In this document: positions 20,844 to 32,100 of the stretch, piece after piece
Layout: every line of letters starts with the position of its first letter
Numbering within the stretch: position 1 is the first letter of the stretch
Assembly: GCA_002099365.1 (NCBI GenBank)
Contig: MSED01000005.1
Span: forward strand, 310,001 to 374,000
Direction of reading: 5' to 3'
Length of the DNA: 64,000 bases
From: Phialophora verrucosa
Taxonomy: Eukaryota; Ascomycota; Eurotiomycetes; Chaetothyriales; Herpotrichiellaceae
The notes under the pieces: model-generated
Databases searched by the model: none
Seen by the model: only the letters and a program-made list of their open reading frames with translations
Told to the model about the DNA's origin: nothing
Made by a program: the position numbers and the translations under genes

Positions 20844-21368
20844 ATGTCCTGGCTAGCCCCGGTCAACCCACCATCTTTACCTCAAGCCCAATCTCAACCA
20901 CAAGCAGACCCCTCGCAAACACAAACACAAGTACAAGCTAATCCCTCGCAAACACAAACACCGGCTCAAGCACAAGAACAAGAACAAACCCAAGCCCGCC
21001 GAATCCACCAGATCGTCCGCCTCAAGCCGGCCCACTACGCCGCGTACAAGGAAAGCCACGCGAACGTGTGGCCCGCCGTGATGGCGCAGATCCGCCAATC
21101 CAACATCACGGACTATTCCATCGCCTACGACCGCGAGAGTTCCCTCCTGTTCGCCTCGTTCAAGTACACGGGCTGCGACTGGGAGGGCGACATGGCCGCG
21201 ATGCGGGCGCACGAGCCGACGCGGCGCTGGTGGGCCATGACGGACGGGTTTCAGGAGAGTCTCAATCCCGGGGCGGTGAGTTCCGAAAGGGGAGGCACGG
21301 TCGGGGAGGATGGGAAGAAAGTGCCCGGTTGGTGGAAGGAGTGTGAGGAGGTGTTCTACCTGCCATAG
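20844..21368 (+). CDS. L-rhamnose mutarotase family protein (RhaM/DUF718)
   Basis: A 174-aa single-exon protein. Residues 1-50 are a proline/glutamine-rich leader with two near copies of PSQTQTxxQA; the domain begins at RRIHQIVRLKP. The family signature follows: ESHANVWP with the catalytic-type histidine, then DYSIAYD, LLFASFKY, RRWWAMTDGFQ and the terminal EEVFYLP. The enzyme interconverts alpha and beta anomers of L-rhamnose, feeding sugar catabolism; a fungal homologue could act on rhamnose or a related sugar. The usual length is about 105-110 aa, so the low-complexity leader is an addition in this lineage. I start at ATG 20844 because no ATG precedes it in frame. No rhamnose-pathway partner lies nearby. 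Confidence 0.83.
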   Translation: MSWLAPVNPPSLPQAQSQPQADPSQTQTQVQANPSQTQTPAQAQEQEQTQARRIHQIVRLKPAHYAAYKESHANVWPAVMAQIRQSNITDYSIAYDRESSLLFASFKYTGCDWEGDMAAMRAHEPTRRWWAMTDGFQESLNPGAVSSERGGTVGEDGKKVPGWWKECEEVFYLP

Positions 21369-22918
21369 GTATTGCGGCAGGTCATGTGCTCGCCGTAGAA
21401 GAGGCGAAGAGGGTGAAGGAAAACGGAAGTCAAGGGGAAAGGATACAGTATTCGGGGAGAGCGAGTGTTGCGGGAACAGAGATGAGGAATGTTTTACGGC
21501 GTACAGTATTGCTTGGTTCGCGTCTTGTTCGGTTTTGCTGGTTATCTTGCTTTTTATGTCTCGAGGCACCGAGTACACACTCCTGCTATGTATGCGCTCG
21601 ACTTTGTACTTTGTTTCTTGATATCACTCATCTGGATCTGCCTCGTCTGCACAGGCAATCTCTCCCATGGTGCTACCATTGTTCAACTGCTGCTCTTTCG
21701 ATCAGTGTCCATCTCTTCTTTCGAACATATGGGCGAGTCCTGAGATGATTTGCCCAGTCCTGTGAGACGCGAGCATAGAGAGATCATTACTCCACCGGTA
21801 ACTTCTTTCGTTCCCGGATACGGCGTAGTTGCACCAGGAAATGAAAGGCTTCGATGCCGCCGAGCCACAAAGATTGTCCGTGTCAATTTCACTCAACGGA
21901 TCTTCGTAGAGGGGCGCAGTGAGTACGTCTTGACATTGATCTCTCGACCAAGAAATCGGCGTCGAGTGCAGCACTGTCCAGGCCCGAAGCGATTCTCTCG
22001 CCTCTGCCTAAGCTGCTCCTGTCCAATTGTCAATACCACCAGTCATGAGCCGAAATACTTACTTTTGAATCCATTGCCAGGGTTTTGCCAGTGCCGCTCA
22101 GATCTCAGCATCATCTATTTTATTCATCGACAAGAGGTCGATCCAGCAGTGATTGCTTGATCCGAGGCATACACAGGTCTTGCGAATGGTGGGTTTCCAT
22201 TTCAAAATACACCCATTTGAACAGCAGCAGGCAAAAGCCAATAACGCGAGTGGGGACACTTCACGTCCTTGTCGTTTCCGGCCGGGTGAAGGCTGAAAGC
22301 GAGACGGGGCTGAGGCAAAGAACTTGGTAGAGGCCAGGGAACACTTGCTTGATAACACGCAATGGGCTGGAAACCCGCGTCAAACTGCGTTTTCGCGACC
22401 TTGCGACAGCGTTAACGGCGGAACATGCCTATGGCGAGTCCGTGCTTGGATTGTGCAACAAGGACGGCTACGCGACAAAAGTAGGGAGTCGCTGCCATAG
22501 CTGAAGGTGCTGATTCCGGTGCATCTGTATGATGGCCAAAGCCGAAGTAGCATTATTGTCGCCTCTTCTGCCAAATTGGTCGTCAAAAAGCGATATGTCT
22601 CCAAGGACGGCTGAAAGACTTACCATGCCATCCTCGCGGGATAAGGTCAACCTTCCCCATGTATCCTGTTCACGTGCAAATGGCATAAGAGATCGCAAGA
22701 CACTGAAGAAAAGTTGCGTGGCTTCGACGAGATATTCTTCAAATATCACATCTATCTCGGTTGTTTTAATAGAATGCTGCAGCCAGCCATTGACATAGGC
22801 TTGTGCCGGTTTGTTTTTAAAGGATATCCAGTTACGGCTCAAAGACAGAGTCAATTGTAAATGATGCTGCACCCATTGCACACCACACTGATTCCGTCTG
22901 CTCCTGGGTTGTGCCCTC
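21369..22918. other. Intergenic, no gene called
   Basis: 1.55 kb between the mutarotase-like gene and the glutaredoxin 3' end. The longest frame is 155 codons on minus (22468-22935), which overlaps the glutaredoxin stop and contains no motif I know. AT content is a little higher than in neighbouring coding DNA. I see nothing I can support. Confidence 0.45.
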
Positions 22919-23290
22919 CTAGATAGCACCAGCACTCTTCAACAGGCCATTGAGTTGACCTTTCTTCGCCTGCAAGTCACTGTTTCCACCAATGTGGGTC
23001 TGGCCGATAAAGATGTTCGGCACGCTGCGTTGGCCGGTGATTTCCTCGAGGGCGTCTTGGAGGGCTGCGCCATCCTCTGTATCACCAGTCAGTTTACGTC
23101 CCCTCATGGTCACTGTATCGCATGATGCTCAACACATACCGACTTGATCCAACTCCATCAGAAAGTACTTCGCATGCAAGTCATTAAGCAGAGCCTTGCT
23201 GGCCCGACAGTACGGGCAGTAGCTCTTGGAGAACACGACGACCGAGTTCTCATCGATGATTTTCTGGGCCTTCTCTTTGGCGGACACCAT
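22919..23290 (-). CDS. Dithiol glutaredoxin (class I)
   Basis: A 102-aa thiol oxidoreductase that reduces glutathione mixed disulfides. Exons 23140-23290 and 22919-23076 are joined by a 63-nt intron with a GTATGT donor. The active site CPYC is at residues 25-28 after VVVFSKSY; SVPNIFIG, the TVP-type cis-proline loop, and IGGNSDL, which binds glutathione, follow. The length equals that of single-domain glutaredoxins. ATG 23290 has a strong GCAGCCATGG context. The frame stays open for about 70 codons upstream without an ATG, and its last 25 residues are rich in Arg, Ser, Ala and Phe, like a mitochondrial presequence. A second, mitochondrial form from a non-AUG start or an unseen exon is therefore possible. 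Confidence 0.92.
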
Positions 23291-24346
23291 GGCTGCGGGG
23301 GATGTTCTTGGTGGTGCAGTGAAGAAGGTGCGGGCTAGGCTGCGGAAGGGGGAGAAGATTGCGGACGCTATTGTGGCGGTTGTTGATTGTGTCGTGAGTT
23401 GGGTTGTGTCTTCAGTGTGGCAGAGAGGGGCGAGGTCAGAGCCTTGATATGTATCTGTGAGAGAGTCGATTCTAGATTGCCGTCGCCGGATAATTGCCAA
23501 TCAGAGGATGAATGATACTGACAGGCCGTGCAGGTGAGCGGTTTCAAGTGACAAATCCTGAACAAAAGACGATGATGCCATTGCGGGCCTCGCACTCAAA
23601 CGGGCGAGGATTAAGTCATCAGCGAGGCCCAATTAGGCATCGTCGGGGTGACTGCGCTGCGGAGCCTAAAAACAGCGAGTACGCGAAGCCACCGTCGATC
23701 ATCAAGCCATGCGAGTTCACAGTGCTGAGTACGACTCGTTTACCGGATATCTTCAGTGGGAATGTCGCTATTACACACGCCCCTGTTCGGTGGAATTCGA
23801 CGGCATTGCCTCAGCATGGAAGTGCCTCACAGGACACCTCGAACCGACTCTGAAGGGTGACAGCGGCGTGCGGTCGAGCGCCCTCACGAGCGCTGCTTTC
23901 AGAACACGGTCAGAGGGAATGATCGCATGTTCCAGATCTTGAATTGTAGGCGTACCTGAAATCCAGGCACGGTCAAATTGATTCCGTCGTGGAACAGTAT
24001 GGCAATGGCCAAAGACGTGGCTAGCCGCAATGGAACGGTCTCTTCTCTCCTCAGTTTCTCAACGGTCTTCAACCCAGCCCAGCCCATCACGTTATCAAAA
24101 AGGGCTGGAGAACAGGAAGCCGGCTGTTCTCCTCGTCCAGCCTTCTTGCAGACGCAATCCTACCAAAGAACGTCTCCCCGACACATCACAACCCCAACAC
24201 GGAAAAGGTGTATCACTTTCGCTAAATTGCAATCAAAGAAAACAGAAGCAAGCATATGAACCGCCAGAATGATCCAGCCACAAAAGAAACAGCGCAAATG
24301 TGTTCGTGCTTTTGTACACAAGCAGTCTTGTGCGAGTCCGAGTCCC
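23291..24346. other. Intergenic, glutaredoxin 5' region and TeaR-like 3' region
   Basis: About 1.06 kb. The part next to 23290 may encode a mitochondrial presequence in frame with glutaredoxin (to about 23500). The rest shows only short frames without motifs. Confidence 0.45.
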
Positions 24347-26049
24347 TCACATGACCACGCAGCAGCCACAGTTCTTCTCTTTCACCTTGTCCTCAGTCTC
24401 GGGGTCTTGCATTCGCTGCACTTGCATTCTCGGAGGCGGTTGCGCAGGTCCGGACGTAATGCTGCCCATCCTGGGACTTTGTACCGGATTCGTCACCCGG
24501 GGCATTGTGCTGTACCCACCATTCGTGCTGCCTCCAGTGCCGGGTCTGACGCTGCCAGTCCCAGAATTTCTGATGCTTGGCATCGCTTTCAGAGGCCACG
24601 CATTGCCGCCGTCTTCATCTGTCTCATGTTGTTCGGGCTTGGGAGCGGACGAAGGACTGACTGGAGAAGGTGACTTGAGCTGCCCGTTGCCCGTATGGAT
24701 CGCCAGAGGGGAGAAATTCCGGTCGTATGTCCGTGGCACCGCACCTTCGTCTTCCCATTGCGCTTGCTGCTGTCTTCGTGCATGCGTTGGGATGATCTGT
24801 TCTTCTGGAGGGAGCCTAGGATCGGGTTTATACATGGTTGCGAGCCACGGCGGGTCGCCCTCCGGTCGATTGACCGCTGTCCGAGGGCGATCGAGTTCTC
24901 CAGATCTTGTCCCCGGTCTTTGTCCTGGTGTGGGCGTGCCAGCGGGCTTAGTGTTCGTCGAAGGTTTCCTCGTTGTCCCGGATGTCTTCCGCCCTGAGGA
25001 TGTGCTGGGGGGTGAGCCTTGGCCCGCTGCTGGTTTGGGTCGGCTTTTTGTGGGTGATGATGTTTTCGGCGTCAATAATCTGGACGCAGTAGGTGTCGGT
25101 AATAAGGAAGAATCGCCTTCATCCTGCAAAGGCTGACTTCCGGTGCTTCCTCTTCGCATCCTGATCTTCAGCACAGGGATGCCGTCTTCCGGAGACATAC
25201 TGTTACTAATGGTACGCTTCCGAACCAGCGGCGTGTCACGTTCAATCCTCTCTTGTGCTATCGGTAGAGGACTCGATGTCAATACCGGTATCTTGGACCC
25301 GGACTTTCTGAGTACTGGGTTCGAGTATATCGGTGACGAATTCGTTTCGGCTGCAATCTCCTCGGGGGTGCGAAGGTCCCAGTTGAATCTTTCGTCCTCC
25401 TCTGCTTCCTCCACCGGTTCTTCTGTGAGACGCGGTCTTGTTGAATCTTCCGTGTCGCCCCTACGAAGCTCGGAATTGCTGCGATCGTCACTTCGTCGAC
25501 CCCTGCTTGTGTCTCTCAGCCCAGTCTGCCCACTCTTGCCCGTGTTCCTCCTAGCCTTTGCCAGGTTGATACCCGCAGCTTGTAGTTCTTCACTCTCTAT
25601 TTTGGCCAGTTTGTCTCTGTGGATCCAGCCGTCGGGATCGTCCTCGTTCGGCCGGTACATGTTCTCGGGGATGTCATTGTCCGGCTGGTGCTGACTGACA
25701 TTGCCGCTGCTCGGGTTGCTTTTGTAGAGATCAAGCAGGCTGTCCGGCTCGCTCCCGCTCCGTATCAGACTTGCGTCTCGTTGACCCAGCTCTTCAACTC
25801 TACTGTGGGGAGGAACCAAACGTCCGTTGGCACTGCCGCTTTCTTTGCGATTGGGCGCCAGGGTGGAGAGTGGTGCACGCGTCGAACCCGACGAGTTTTG
25901 GCGGGCACCGTTGGGGCGATTCTTGTTCGCGGTCGTGTTCTATGCGGTGCGATATGTCAGTGTTTTGATCACATGGGTCGGCGCGCGCAATTCACCTCTT
26001 GACTGGATCCCACTGCGTCAAACTGCGGCCGCGCCCCATTGACCACCAT
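24347..26049 (-). CDS. TeaR-like prenylated cell-end marker receptor
   Basis: A 548-aa protein from exons 25996-26049 (18 codons, starting MVVNG) and 24347-25939. The intron is 56 nt and the donor is GTGAAT. Most of the chain is polar, proline/serine rich and probably disordered. A conserved block, GWIHRDKLAKIESEELQAAGI (split here: GWIHRDKLAK, then IESEELQAAGI), resembles that of fungal TeaR/Mod5-type proteins. The C-terminus is NCGCCVVM: CVVM is a CaaX farnesylation box with adjacent cysteines available for palmitoylation, which would fix the protein to the plasma membrane. TeaR anchors the kelch protein TeaA at hyphal tips to keep growth straight. The assignment rests on the conserved block and the CaaX tail, so I hold it with moderate confidence. 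Confidence 0.65.
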
Positions 26050-27174
26050 AGTCGCCGATCCTGGGGCAACAATTCCTGCCATTATAAGGTCTCACCGATC
26101 CTCGTGGGCACGAGTCTGGCCGCGTCCTCACCTCAGGATGAATGCGCCATGCGTGTTGGCCCAGACTCCAATGGCCCTCGCACGACAAATCACCGTACCA
26201 CCTCGCAACGAAAACGTGACCAGTCTACGCTTGACAGGTTTCGGAGAATACAGGTCTCGACGGGTCGGAGTGGGCTCAGTTCGCAGGAAGCACTATGCTC
26301 GTATCGAGGGGTTTGCAGAAGGGCGGTCTGCAGGGGGGAGGCACGCTTGCTCGTCGATCCAAGCTTGGGGGCCGCCACGGAGGCGGTGATTAAGATGGAA
26401 TGCTGCAATGTGGTAGAGAAGGGAACAATGCGTGTTGGACACAGGAAAGAATAAGCTCGAAATGTCGCCTGGATAATTCAATGTGAGAGCAAAAGTGCAA
26501 GTTGCTTGGTGTCCTTGATTGAACGTCGGGGGCGTTTCTCGCTTAACTCATCCTTTCATTGATTGAACCATGTTCCATGTCAACAAACGCCCACCGATTA
26601 GGCAGGAGCAAGCCATTCCGCTCCTACAAAGTCACAAGCAGAGTCAAGCTTCAGCAATGGATATTCAATTCTCTCGGTAACAGATTCGACGTCGTTACTC
26701 ATCAATTCCCTCTTGGGAAGATTTGTGGTGTATAGGACTGTACAAGCGGGTCCCGTCTTCTCCTGACCAGAGCGGACTCCTTTCGCTGGTTCTGCCATAC
26801 ACTCCTTTGTAGGCTTTCAGTGCGTCCTGTCGACCTGAGACTTGCCAGTCTCTAAACCAACCCTCCAGATGCATATTACTATAGATGGTTTCATTCCAAA
26901 TCTCTGTCGGCTCCCTCCCGCCGTGCCCATACTTGCCCTCCCCGATCCTACCCTGCACCCCAAGCCGTGCTTTGCGGCTTCAGCCACCCGTCAAAAGATT
27001 GTGTTTAGACAAATGGACGAATCCGGAACTCCAAATGAGAAGATTCGTCCGTGGTATATGTACGTCGAAGTTGGTGTGTAAAGACCGTGTCAAGGGAAAA
27101 CGATTCATAAAGAGCGAGGGGCGATAGATACCCATCTGTGCAGCCTTCGAGGTCGTCAAGTGAGGTCAATACTT
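26050..27174. other. Intergenic, TeaR-like promoter region; no gene called
   Basis: 1.1 kb between two minus-strand genes. Frames at 26695-26958 and 26598-26798 (minus) have mixed composition but no motifs or splice logic. I cannot support a gene. Confidence 0.45.
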
Positions 27175-29148
27175 CTAGTATGCGTTCACCGAGGGCCGTC
27201 GAGATGTCATTCGCGGAGCTTCTCGGAATCGGGCGCGATCATCAGGCTCGCGATATTCGTATCGAGAATATTGTGGTTCACCGCGAGGCGTGATATTGAC
27301 TTTATCGGCGGGGTATGGTCGAGCGTATCGCGCCGGCTCTCGCTCGTCGGGCGACATTGGAGACATTTCGCCGAAGAGCTTATCCCGACCGCTGTTGTTG
27401 CGCGATATCGATGGTGTATCATGTGGGGAGCGTGGTGACGGTCTCTCTTCATATCGGCCTGACTCGCTTCTTCGCACGGTTGGAGGAGAAGGAATGAAAT
27501 CCTGCATCATGGCAGCGGTCTTTGACGATTTCTTAGTCTCAACCCGAGGACGCTCGGGCTTCTCCCTGCGCCGCTCAGACTCCCGCGGAAGGTCCGGAAC
27601 AATCGACTCGGGGCTGTGCTGATATCTTCGACTGGGACGATCACCGTGGTCATCGAACATCTCCCTGACTCTGGGTGTTCGTCCATAGTCATCACCATCG
27701 CCTTCGGGATCGACAATGTGGTACTTGGTTGAGGTGGTGGCACGCTTGGTTCTTGGGGGACTTTCCTCCCTCATCTCCGGAGTGTGGGGGTTCGAACTGC
27801 TCCCGTAACCGGAGTCGTGCATGTGAGTCTCGGCGTGCTTCAAATTCGAGCCTTTGGATGGAGCGGAGTCTTTCCTCGTTGTCGATGACTTGGGAACCGG
27901 CGTAGTTTGAGACCGATGCAGGCTGGGAGGTATCCTGCTGCGGTGGTCACCGCGTTCTCGCTCCCTGTCTCTGTCCCGGTCTCGCTCGCGTTCACGATCC
28001 CTTTCTCTGTCTCGGTCTCGTTCACGATCACGTGTTGTTGGTCTTGGCGGAATGTGCTCTTCAACATGGGCTCGGAGATTGGAGGGCGAGGAGGTGGACT
28101 TGGTGAATGGCGGTGCAAAGTAGTCTTCCGCATTCGAGCGGCGGCCCTTGGATGAATCGGGTCTCTTTTCGTTGTCAGAGCCACTTTTCCGACCACCACC
28201 TCGAGCTTCAGAGCCCACCCAGTATTGGTAGGCGTCTGACGCAGTGCGATCCAAGCTGGGACGATTGGCGGCTTTGGTGATATAGGCCTTGGTCTGTTCG
28301 TGATGCCTCTCCCACTTTTCGTCCAGGCTCTCTTCGTCCAAATCACGAGATCTCTCGGTTCGGGTCGACGTGCGTGTCCGTTCTGATGGTCGGTCAAAGT
28401 AGGAGGTCGTCTTGGAGCGAGAGGACTTCACGGACGGACGGACCTCCGTGTGGTCGGAATCACTTTCAACATCCAAGGCTGTCGGTCTCCTTGTCTCAAC
28501 CTTTTCCCTGCGTTCCCTTGTCTTCTCCTTGTCAGATCTCTTTTCGTCCGCTTTCCCGCTTCTATACTTTTCTGCCTGAGCCTTGAACTTGGCGGCAGCG
28601 GCGGCTGCAGTGAATATACCCGCAGAGCTTGCCGGCTTCTTGGACTTCTCGGATGCCTTGGGTTGTGGAGGGTGTCGCCTCTCATAGTCGGCATACTTCC
28701 GAGAAGTGCCTCGTGGCGGCTCGTCATATGGGTCTCGGTGGTCATCAGCGAAACGAGGCTGGCGGACTTCCTCGAAATACTCGCCATACTCGTTGTACTC
28801 GCGAGTCGAAGGAGGTGCTGGCTGCGGCGCGGGTCTCGTAGGAAATGACCGAGTGTTTGAAGTGGATGCGGGTGGCGGCCCTCGCATCATGGCTTCTTTT
28901 CGCAGCTCAGCCAAACGCACCTGATCATCGTAGCGCTGTCTACGTTGAGGATCGATCAGGATTTCGTAGGCTTCCTGGATCTTCTGAAATTCGTCTTTGC
29001 CTCTTTCTCGTTGGGCTTCGTCCTTTATCCGGTCCGGGTGGAATTTCAGGGCCAGCTTCCGATGGGCAGACCGGACAGCTGAAGCGTCAGCATCTTTGGA
29101 GACCCCCAATGCTTCGTAGGGGTCTGCGGGTAAGGGCGATGAGGCCAT
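27175..29148 (-). CDS. DnaJ (J-domain) protein with long disordered tail
   Basis: A single-exon protein of 657 aa. The J domain lies at residues 9-75 and has the HPD motif at 37-39, which stimulates Hsp70 ATPase activity. There is no G/F region, zinc finger or C-terminal client-binding domain, so this is a class C (type III) J protein. The rest is charged and low in complexity: an alanine-rich stretch near TAAAAAAKFKAQAEK, then a run of alternating Arg-Glu-Arg-Asp residues encoded around 27960-28030, then Ser/Pro/Arg-rich sequence ending in basic RRPSVNAY. RS/RD-like tails are common in nuclear, RNA-processing-linked J proteins, so a nuclear role is possible but not shown. A similar architecture occurs in many filamentous fungi. 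Confidence 0.88.
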   Translation of the reverse strand: MASSPLPADPYEALGVSKDADASAVRSAHRKLALKFHPDRIKDEAQRERGKDEFQKIQEAYEILIDPQRRQRYDDQVRLAELRKEAMMRGPPPASTSNTRSFPTRPAPQPAPPSTREYNEYGEYFEEVRQPRFADDHRDPYDEPPRGTSRKYADYERRHPPQPKASEKSKKPASSAGIFTAAAAAAKFKAQAEKYRSGKADEKRSDKEKTRERREKVETRRPTALDVESDSDHTEVRPSVKSSRSKTTSYFDRPSERTRTSTRTERSRDLDEESLDEKWERHHEQTKAYITKAANRPSLDRTASDAYQYWVGSEARGGGRKSGSDNEKRPDSSKGRRSNAEDYFAPPFTKSTSSPSNLRAHVEEHIPPRPTTRDRERDRDRERDRERERDRDRDRERERGDHRSRIPPSLHRSQTTPVPKSSTTRKDSAPSKGSNLKHAETHMHDSGYGSSSNPHTPEMREESPPRTKRATTSTKYHIVDPEGDGDDYGRTPRVREMFDDHGDRPSRRYQHSPESIVPDLPRESERRREKPERPRVETKKSSKTAAMMQDFIPSPPTVRRSESGRYEERPSPRSPHDTPSISRNNSGRDKLFGEMSPMSPDEREPARYARPYPADKVNITPRGEPQYSRYEYREPDDRARFREAPRMTSRRPSVNAY

Positions 29149-32100
29149 AGCGGTGTATTGTAATACAGGAGGGGGAAGGAATGAAAACGACCAGCAGTCG
29201 GGTTGGATGTGTTGTTTTTGTACAGAGCGGTCAACAAGCGGTCGTGGCGTGGTGCATTATTGTTGGCCTCGGTCGGTGGTCGGGATCTCAGGTCGCAGAT
29301 AGAGGTGAGGTGGTTGGTGAAATAGAAGTCAGGAACAGGGGAATGCAACGCAACAATTACAATATAATAGCAACAAGAGCTTCGCCGTTGTTTCAGGAAT
29401 CAATCGGTAGTAGCAGCAGATCCGTCAACGTCGAGGTATTTGGCGGATGGCAGCGTGAAAGCCGCTGACGTCTGGAGGAGAGAAAGAGTCAAGTACTTGA
29501 CAGAGGGCGAAAACGGGTAACAAACAGCGGACAGTGAAAGGCCCGATGCGGTGGTCTGTGAGCGTGGTGTGCCCTGGCTTTTCTGGCCCTGGCTACCCTG
29601 GCCTTCGTCTGGCTTCTTTGCAGGCTTCGTGGCACGCCGGCGCCCCTAGCCGATTGAACGATGGATCGATTCCTGTCCACCCGATCCGCTGGATTATGTA
29701 AAGGAGGCCGTGCTGGATGCGGCAATTTATGGCATCAACATGGCTTGGAGAGTTGGAATCTGGACGGCGACGTGCGAATTACTGGCCAACGGGTCAAGAG
29801 GTGAGTGAGATATGGGGGTTGACACAGCGGCGTAGCGGGTTGGGTTGGGTTGAGATGAAAAGAGTCTCTGGATGATATGGCACAGGATGGAGTTTGAACA
29901 CGGGAAGGGGCCCCCCTTCACCTGAAGTTCATCGGGAGGCAAATAAAATGCTACATCTCGCGATGGGTGGAGGGTTCCTACAATGGGCATACCGCTGAGT
30001 GGTTGCGACTGTTTCCCTACAGAACCGCTAATCTCCATCACTCTGCATCTTCCAATGCCGGCGCCTCGGACTCTGATGTGAGAGAAGGAAAAGTCAAATG
30101 TCCGTAGGCTGTGGGCGTATGGAAGGCGTGAGAAGTTTGGCTGTGCAAAACTCGGTGCTGAATGCTACGGAGGGCGGAGATGGAAGCCAAAAAGAAGAAA
30201 AGTGGAGCGTAAGAAAAGAGGCGCTGTCGTCTGTCGTCATTTGCCAGAGGCAGCCCTCTCAGTTAAGCGCTACCCCGATTGAACAGCATTTCCCTGCTTG
30301 CAGGCGTCGCCCGAGCCGATCGCTTGCCTCAGAAGCAACACCTGGACCTCCTCCTTGCTGCCTCAGGGGGCACGAGGACACTGGGAACTCGTGCCCCGAA
30401 AACCCCCGCCCAGGGTTGATGCATGCTCCCATCTACGAGGTACAGTTACTGTTCCTGCGTGCCTGTGAAAATCTCTGTTTGCCTCCGTTGTCGAACGTGG
30501 CGTGTCCTGACGATCGATTCCGGGGTATCAGTGCTCCTGACGATGAATGGGTGGCACCACCCGTTTAGGACACCGCACCTGGCGACCGTTGATCATGTCT
30601 GAGTGCTGAGATACATCCCGTCGACCAAGTAATTCAACCAGCCCAACCATGACAACGATCATAAGTGGGCTGGCGACTTCCCGTACAAAGTGCTGGGCAC
30701 AAAGATAGAACAACGATCAGTGCGGTATGACTTGGAGGTTGCACCCCCAGCTGACTAGGCGATCGCTCTGCCTCTTGCTTGCTTCTTTGGGTCTCCACAT
30801 GATCAGTGTTCAATGATTCGCAGTCCACATGAAGCACCAGTACACTACAAGTCAATTATCGGCGATGCTGAGGACATGCTCTCGTGGTCAGCGAGTGGTG
30901 ATGCAAGGTGTTTCGTGACGCCAGGCAGGCAGACACAGCTATCAACCCCGAACCTGAACGAATCTCGCCCGCCTGCACCGACGTGTCACGCTTCACCTTG
31001 ACCACGGAGACCTACTGGTCTCATGGCGCATCTTCCCCACGAAGCTCCATCTCTGCACATGCAGGCTGTGTGCCATCTCATCGAATACTATCCCTGGGAT
31101 CTGGTGACCCGTTCTTACTCGCCCACGTTGTGCGACAAGTCACTTCTGGCCCATCGAGCAAAAGGTCATTCTGTGGTGAGAAAGCCTGCATAAGTCTTCA
31201 CTCCACTTCTCGTCAACCATGATCGCATTGGTGGGATCTGTCATTCTGCCCATTCAGCATCTCTGTATTCTACCTAGCTTAAGAGGCGCAGCTCGACCTT
31301 GTTCTGACTCGTTGATTTCAGGACGGCAAATTCAATGCATGGCCCAGGCCAAAGACCAAGCAAGAAGTCGCCAGGCGAGCTTGCAGATGATAGTGATGAC
31401 CATTGACTTCGATGCCGAGTCTGGTTCACGAATCAAGCGCCGACAAACAGCGACGGCCAATCCAAGCTCCCCAGGAGCATCATGCTCACACCCCTCACCT
31501 TTCCATCCCACACCTACACCTTCTCCACCATCAGCCAACCGAGCGGACCTTCAAGCGGACCGCTCCCCAGACCCGTCAGGAAGCCCAAGGGGAAGATTTG
31601 ACCAATACCGAACATACCTGCACTCTATTGGCGGACTCGAGCTCAACGTCCACGCTCACATTTCCCATGACGAGCCAGGATGGTGGAAAGGCAGTAAAGC
31701 AGGAATATGCACGATGCAAAGATTGCTGGGGGAGTAAAGACATTGCCCATCATATTGAGGCTCGAAGAGCTCGATATTGCCTGCATCTTCGATCCCAGCT
31801 TGCATCCCACGACGATCTCGACTTTCGAGATGTCATAATTCCGACCGTTGCTGCAACTCCCCAATTCTGTAAAGGTGGTTCAAGACGCAGCGCAGCCTAG
31901 CTCAAGTCACGGCGACACATGAGTTAGGCGACCAAGAAATGCCTGAGGGAAGCTCAAAATATCCGGGCGTGCCACGAGCGCCTCGTCGGCCAATGATGAC
32001 GGATGGCACATCCGTTACCGCCAACTGGTCCCTTGCATGCTACACATGTATCTTGAAGCTTTCACATGTAGGTGCGTATCTGCAGCCCAGATGCCGTACT

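Noticed and set aside
22468..22935. 155-codon minus-strand frame
   Set aside because: It overlaps the glutaredoxin 3' end, has no motifs and no ATG-based support, and is consistent with chance.
24300..25136. 278-codon plus-strand frame
   Set aside because: It is a shadow of the low-complexity TeaR-like gene on the other strand; its composition is Gly/Ser/Cys rich without motifs.
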